The notes beneath the pieces were generated by a model that made no database searches, had not been told where the DNA came from, and was given only the letters and a program-made list of their open reading frames with translations. Source: Aurantimicrobium minutum (lineage in GTDB: Bacteria; Actinomycetota; Actinomycetes; Actinomycetales; Microbacteriaceae). Taken from it: a stretch of DNA of 64,000 nucleotides. A program made the position numbers and the translations under genes. The stretch is taken from the NCBI RefSeq assembly GCF_029894165.1, contig NZ_JARXXU010000001.1, forward strand, positions 310,001 through 374,000, written 5' to 3'. How positions within the stretch are numbered: the stretch's first letter is position 1; each line of letters opens with the position of its first letter. Positions 61,061 through 64,000 of this stretch are shown here, piece after piece.

Positions 61061-62434
61061 GTGAGCATGTCCATTGCACACCTTGGTTCCCCAGCCGACT
61101 CCCGAGAAAACTGGCAGGGAGAACGCACACCTCCCCACGACCTTCTCGCGGAGCAAAGTGCTCTCGGCGGCATGTTGCTCAGCAAAGACGCTGTAGCAGA
61201 CGTCGTCGAGATTCTTCGTGGAAATGACTTCTACATTCCCAAGCATGAAGTCATCTTTGACGCCATCATGTCGTTGTATTCGCACGGTGAACCCACCGAT
61301 GTGATCACCGTGACCGATGAGCTCACCAAATCTGGTGAACTCGGCCGTGCCGGGGGAGCCGAATACCTGCACACCCTCACTGCCCTGGTTCCCACCGCTG
61401 CAAACGCCGGCTATTACGCCAACATCGTCTCTGAGCGTGCACTGCTGCGCCGCCTGGTTGAAGCCGGTACCCGGATTGTGCAAATGGGCTACGCCGGTGA
61501 AGGTGAAGCAGTTGACCTGGTCAACAATGCACAGGCAGAGATTTATCAGGTCACCGGATCGGTGGAGCAGGACGACTACGTCCCGCTGACTACCGCTGTC
61601 GACACCGCGATCAACGAAATTGAAGCCGCGAAGAGTCGCGACGGTCAAATGACCGGTGTTCCTACCGGTTTTGCTGACCTGGATGAGCTCACCAACGGTT
61701 TCCACCCGGGCCAGCTCATTATCGTTGCGGCACGTCCTGCTTTGGGTAAGTCGACACTGGCCCTGGACTTCTGCCGTGCTGCTTCAATCAAGAACAACCT
61801 GCCTTCGATCTTTTTCTCCCTCGAAATGGGTAAGTCAGAAATCGCGATGCGTTTGCTCTCTGCAGAGGCATCCGTTCCGCTGCAAAACATGCGGAAGGGA
61901 ACGGTAGACAACCGCGACTGGACCACCATTGCCAGTACCCGTGGTCGCATCAACGATGCTCCCTTCTACATCGACGACAGCCCCAATCTCACCCTGGTCG
62001 AGATTCGCGCTAAATGCCGTCGCCTCAAGCAGAAGGTCGGCCTCCAGATGGTCGTTATTGACTACCTTCAGCTGATGACCTCCGGTAAGAAGGTCGAAAG
62101 CCGTCAGCAGGAAGTCTCGGAATTCTCCCGTGCTTTGAAGCTGCTCGCGAAAGAACTTCAGGTTCCCGTCATTGCTCTGTCACAGCTCAACCGTGGCCCC
62201 GAACAGCGTGCTGACAAGAAGCCCGCGATCAGCGACCTGCGTGAATCTGGATCGCTGGAGCAGGACGCCGACATGGTTATCCTTCTGCACCGTGAAAATG
62301 CGTTCGAAAAAGATAACCCCCGTGCCGGTGAAGCAGATTTCATCGTGGCGAAGCACCGTAACGGTCCCACCGCGACAATCACCGTCGGATTCCAAGGTCA
62401 CCTCTCTCGTTTCGCCGATATGCCCAAGGTTTAG
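61061..62434 (+). CDS. dnaB: replicative DNA helicase DnaB
   Basis: A 457-residue hexameric helicase from a GTG start. The N-terminal domain has PPHDLLAEQSALGGMLLS. The RecA-like domain has Walker A ARPALGKSTLALDF near 225, SLEMGKSEIAMRLL, and Walker B VVIDYLQLM. No intein interrupts it, unlike in many mycobacteria. It unwinds DNA at the fork. It lies downstream of an intergenic region with a DnaA box. Confidence 0.97.
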   Translation: MSMSIAHLGSPADSRENWQGERTPPHDLLAEQSALGGMLLSKDAVADVVEILRGNDFYIPKHEVIFDAIMSLYSHGEPTDVITVTDELTKSGELGRAGGAEYLHTLTALVPTAANAGYYANIVSERALLRRLVEAGTRIVQMGYAGEGEAVDLVNNAQAEIYQVTGSVEQDDYVPLTTAVDTAINEIEAAKSRDGQMTGVPTGFADLDELTNGFHPGQLIIVAARPALGKSTLALDFCRAASIKNNLPSIFFSLEMGKSEIAMRLLSAEASVPLQNMRKGTVDNRDWTTIASTRGRINDAPFYIDDSPNLTLVEIRAKCRRLKQKVGLQMVVIDYLQLMTSGKKVESRQQEVSEFSRALKLLAKELQVPVIALSQLNRGPEQRADKKPAISDLRESGSLEQDADMVILLHRENAFEKDNPRAGEADFIVAKHRNGPTATITVGFQGHLSRFADMPKV

Positions 62435-62473
62435 CCGGAAAATTCGGACTGGCTTCGGCCGTAGACTTGAGCC

Positions 62474-63046
62474 GTGGCACGCGCATCGACTCCTCACACC
62501 CGAATGGGTACAGCGTTGATTCTGCGTGCCCTTCCGGCACTAGTCGCTGCCGCGATCATTACTTTCTCTCGTAACCACGCGCCCGTGGTGGGGTTGGCTG
62601 TCTTCGTGGGCTTTGCTTTCCTCTTGGCCGGAGTTCTGATCTTCAGCATTGCCGCGGTTCCGCTCGAGGGCGTGAGCAAGACCATGGTCGGAATTCAGGC
62701 CATCGCTTCCGTCGTGGCAGCTGCGGTTGCCGCCGTCACCATCAACAGCGGTCTCACCGCCTTGATTCTGGTGATGAGCATCTGGGCAGGTGTGACCGGA
62801 CTGGCTGAGCTCTATGCCGGGTATCGATCCACAGACAAGGCTCTCAGCCGTGAATGGCTCACTCTCGGTGGTTTCACAGCCCTCCTTGCCATTGTGTATG
62901 CAGCGATCCCGATGAACGATGTCTATGCCGTCGGACTTTTCGGTGCGTATCTTGCCATTATTGGAATTTTTCAAATCATCGCGGGAATCTCGCTTCGCGC
63001 AGACTCCCCCCAGACCACACCATCAACAAATGAGGTTTCTTCATGA
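62474..63046 (+). CDS. HdeD/DUF308-like membrane protein
   Basis: A 190-residue protein with about six membrane helices from a GTG start. It contains short repeated hydrophobic hairpins resembling DUF308/HdeD proteins (ILVMSIWAGVTGLAELYAGY and GAYLAIIGIFQIIAGISL). Related actinobacterial proteins are sometimes mislabelled acyl-CoA synthetase. It overlaps the next small membrane gene by 4 bp. Function unknown. Confidence 0.7.
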   Translation: MARASTPHTRMGTALILRALPALVAAAIITFSRNHAPVVGLAVFVGFAFLLAGVLIFSIAAVPLEGVSKTMVGIQAIASVVAAAVAAVTINSGLTALILVMSIWAGVTGLAELYAGYRSTDKALSREWLTLGGFTALLAIVYAAIPMNDVYAVGLFGAYLAIIGIFQIIAGISLRADSPQTTPSTNEVSS

Positions 63047-63285
63047 GCACCCCCACCTTGCGTGATCGACTCAAGCCCGCTGAGCTCGTCGTTGTCTCCG
63101 CCGTTATCGGCCTCTTCACCGGACTTGTCGTCATGATGTCTTCGCGCGACTGGGTTCTGAGTGCCGTGAGCTTTGGCGTTGTCTTCATCATCTGCCTGGT
63201 TGTCATGGCGATGTTTGTGTTGGCCATCAAGCCCAACAAGAACGAACTTCTGGATATCGAAGAACTCGACAACTCCCCGCACTAA
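63043..63285 (+). CDS. small two-helix membrane protein
   Basis: An 80-residue protein with helices at about 15-33 (ELVVVSAVIGLFTGLVVMM) and 40-63, between a short basic N-terminus and an acidic end (LLDIEELDNSPH). It is translationally coupled to the preceding membrane protein. Present in related genomes beside it; function unknown. Confidence 0.65.
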   Translation: MSTPTLRDRLKPAELVVVSAVIGLFTGLVVMMSSRDWVLSAVSFGVVFIICLVVMAMFVLAIKPNKNELLDIEELDNSPH

Positions 63286-63296
63286 CGACAGAGCAC

Positions 63297-63334
63297 ACGA
63301 CGAAGGCGCCCCTTTTTGGAGGCGCCTTCGTCGT
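63297..63334. terminator. bidirectional hairpin terminator
   Basis: ACGACGAAGGCGCC and GGCGCCTTCGTCGT form a perfect 14-bp stem with a 10-nt loop, between the convergent small membrane gene and purB. No long T-run follows on either side, but stem strength and position support termination. Confidence 0.75.
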
Positions 63335-63345
63335 TAAGTCGTGAA

Positions 63346-64000
63346 CTAGTTGAGGTAGTCGACCAAGTTCGATGCCAGACCAACGTAACCGGCAGGAGTG
63401 AGCACGAGGAGACGTGCCTTGGCCTCCTCGCCGATCTCGAGGCCAGAAACGAAGGCAATGAGATCTTCGCGACCAATGCGCTTGCCACGTGTGAGTTCCT
63501 TGAGCAGCGCGTAGGGGTCAGAGATGGTCGAGCGACCAGCAGCAACTTCTGCACGAATCACGGTCTGAATAGCCTCGCCCAGGATTTCCCAGTTGGTGTC
63601 GAGGTCGTGTGCCAGTGCGACAGAGTCAAGGTCGATTTCACTGAGGCCCCGACGAATGTTGTCCAGGGCGAGCATCGAGTGACCGTAACCCACACCCACG
63701 TTGCGCTGAGTGGTGGAGTCAGTGAGGTCACGCTGCAAACGGCTAGTGACCAGCGTTGCAGAGAGCGAATCCAGCACAGCACAGGAAAGCTCGAGGTTTG
63801 CTTCTGCGTTCTCGAAACGAATCGGGTTGATCTTGTGAGGCATGGTGGAGGAACCGGTTGCACCCGCCTGGGGAATCTGTCGGAAGTACCCCATCGAGAT
63901 GTAGGTCCAGATATCCGTAGCCAGGTTGTGAATCACGCGGTTGGCGTGAGAGATACGGGTGTAAAGCTCGGCCTGCCAGTCGTGTGATTCGATCTGAGTA
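63346..64000 (-). CDS. purB: adenylosuccinate lyase, C-terminal part (runs off right edge)
   Basis: The last about 217 residues are present. The fumarase/aspartase superfamily signature GSSTMPHKINPIRFEN is clear, preceded by ESHDWQAELYTRISHANRVI and followed by RNVGVGYGHSMLAL and the C-terminal LLKELTRGKRI. PurB acts twice in purine synthesis, releasing fumarate. The frame stays open to the window end, so the N-terminus lies beyond. Confidence 0.93.
   Translation of the reverse strand, partial: TQIESHDWQAELYTRISHANRVIHNLATDIWTYISMGYFRQIPQAGATGSSTMPHKINPIRFENAEANLELSCAVLDSLSATLVTSRLQRDLTDSTTQRNVGVGYGHSMLALDNIRRGLSEIDLDSVALAHDLDTNWEILGEAIQTVIRAEVAAGRSTISDPYALLKELTRGKRIGREDLIAFVSGLEIGEEAKARLLVLTPAGYVGLASNLVDYLN

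Noticed and set aside
37076-62434. Inteins in gyrA, gyrB or dnaB
   Set aside because: All three proteins have normal length and uninterrupted motifs.
1-64000. CRISPR arrays, insertion sequences, rRNA genes
   Set aside because: No regularly spaced repeats, no transposase-like frame and no rRNA sequence were seen.

Overview
The window looks like a moderate-GC actinobacterium of the Microbacteriaceae type, probably with a compact genome. The evidence is gene content and order: FhaA/FhaB-PstP-RodA-PBP2-PknA/PknB, CrgA, DUF3566 after gyrA with tRNA-Ile and tRNA-Ala, NucS mismatch endonuclease, DUF6049, class E sortase, and dense packing with many 1-30 bp gene overlaps. The genus cannot be fixed from sequence alone. 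The segment spans the chromosomal origin.

Layout. 0-9 kb: the start of hemD, a three-gene envelope cluster (YtxH-like, Holin-X, DUF3618), a FAD-binding-like protein, glycyl-tRNA synthetase, an M13 peptidase, an SDR, and nucS between two paralogous HAD phosphatases. 9-11.1 kb: a DMT exporter and two related lipoproteins. 11.2-14.9 kb: an accessory island with a HicA/HicB-like pair, a DUF262-HNH nuclease translationally coupled to an M.EcoRI-like adenine methyltransferase, and a divergent XRE regulator, bordered by tRNA-Leu. 15.1-20.7 kb: a redox locus with a ferric-reductase/FAD/2Fe-2S fusion, the flavin transferase ApbE, two low-complexity secreted proteins, and a divergent two-component system. 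20.7-31.4 kb: the Ser/Thr kinase, FHA, phosphatase, RodA and PBP2 growth-control operon, pabA, sortase E and crgA. 31.4-36.6 kb: rhomboid, cyclophilin, LON-domain protein, FemX-like enzyme, small genes and two tRNAs.

36.6-54 kb is the replication core. DUF3566, gyrA, gyrB, dciA, recF, dnaN and dnaA run leftward; rpmH, rnpA, yidD, yidC, jag, rsmG, parA and parB run rightward. DnaA-box-like sites flank dnaA on both sides. Four good parS palindromes and one degenerate one lie between 42.3 and 51.5 kb; one is inside recF and one contains the parA start codon. ddl, an aminotransferase, trxA and trxB follow.

55-64 kb: DUF6049 (no murJ beside it), CCA-adding enzyme, rpsF-ssb-rpsR-rplI, a 458-bp structured intergenic region with a perfect DnaA box, dnaB, two small membrane proteins, and the C-terminal part of purB.

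Most of the window is ordinary core genome. The parts most worth a second look are the 11.2-14.9 kb nuclease/methylase/toxin-like island, the ApbE-ferric reductase locus that lacks a recognisable FMN-binding acceptor, the placement of parS sites, and the leader structures before the methyltransferase, rpsF and dnaB genes.
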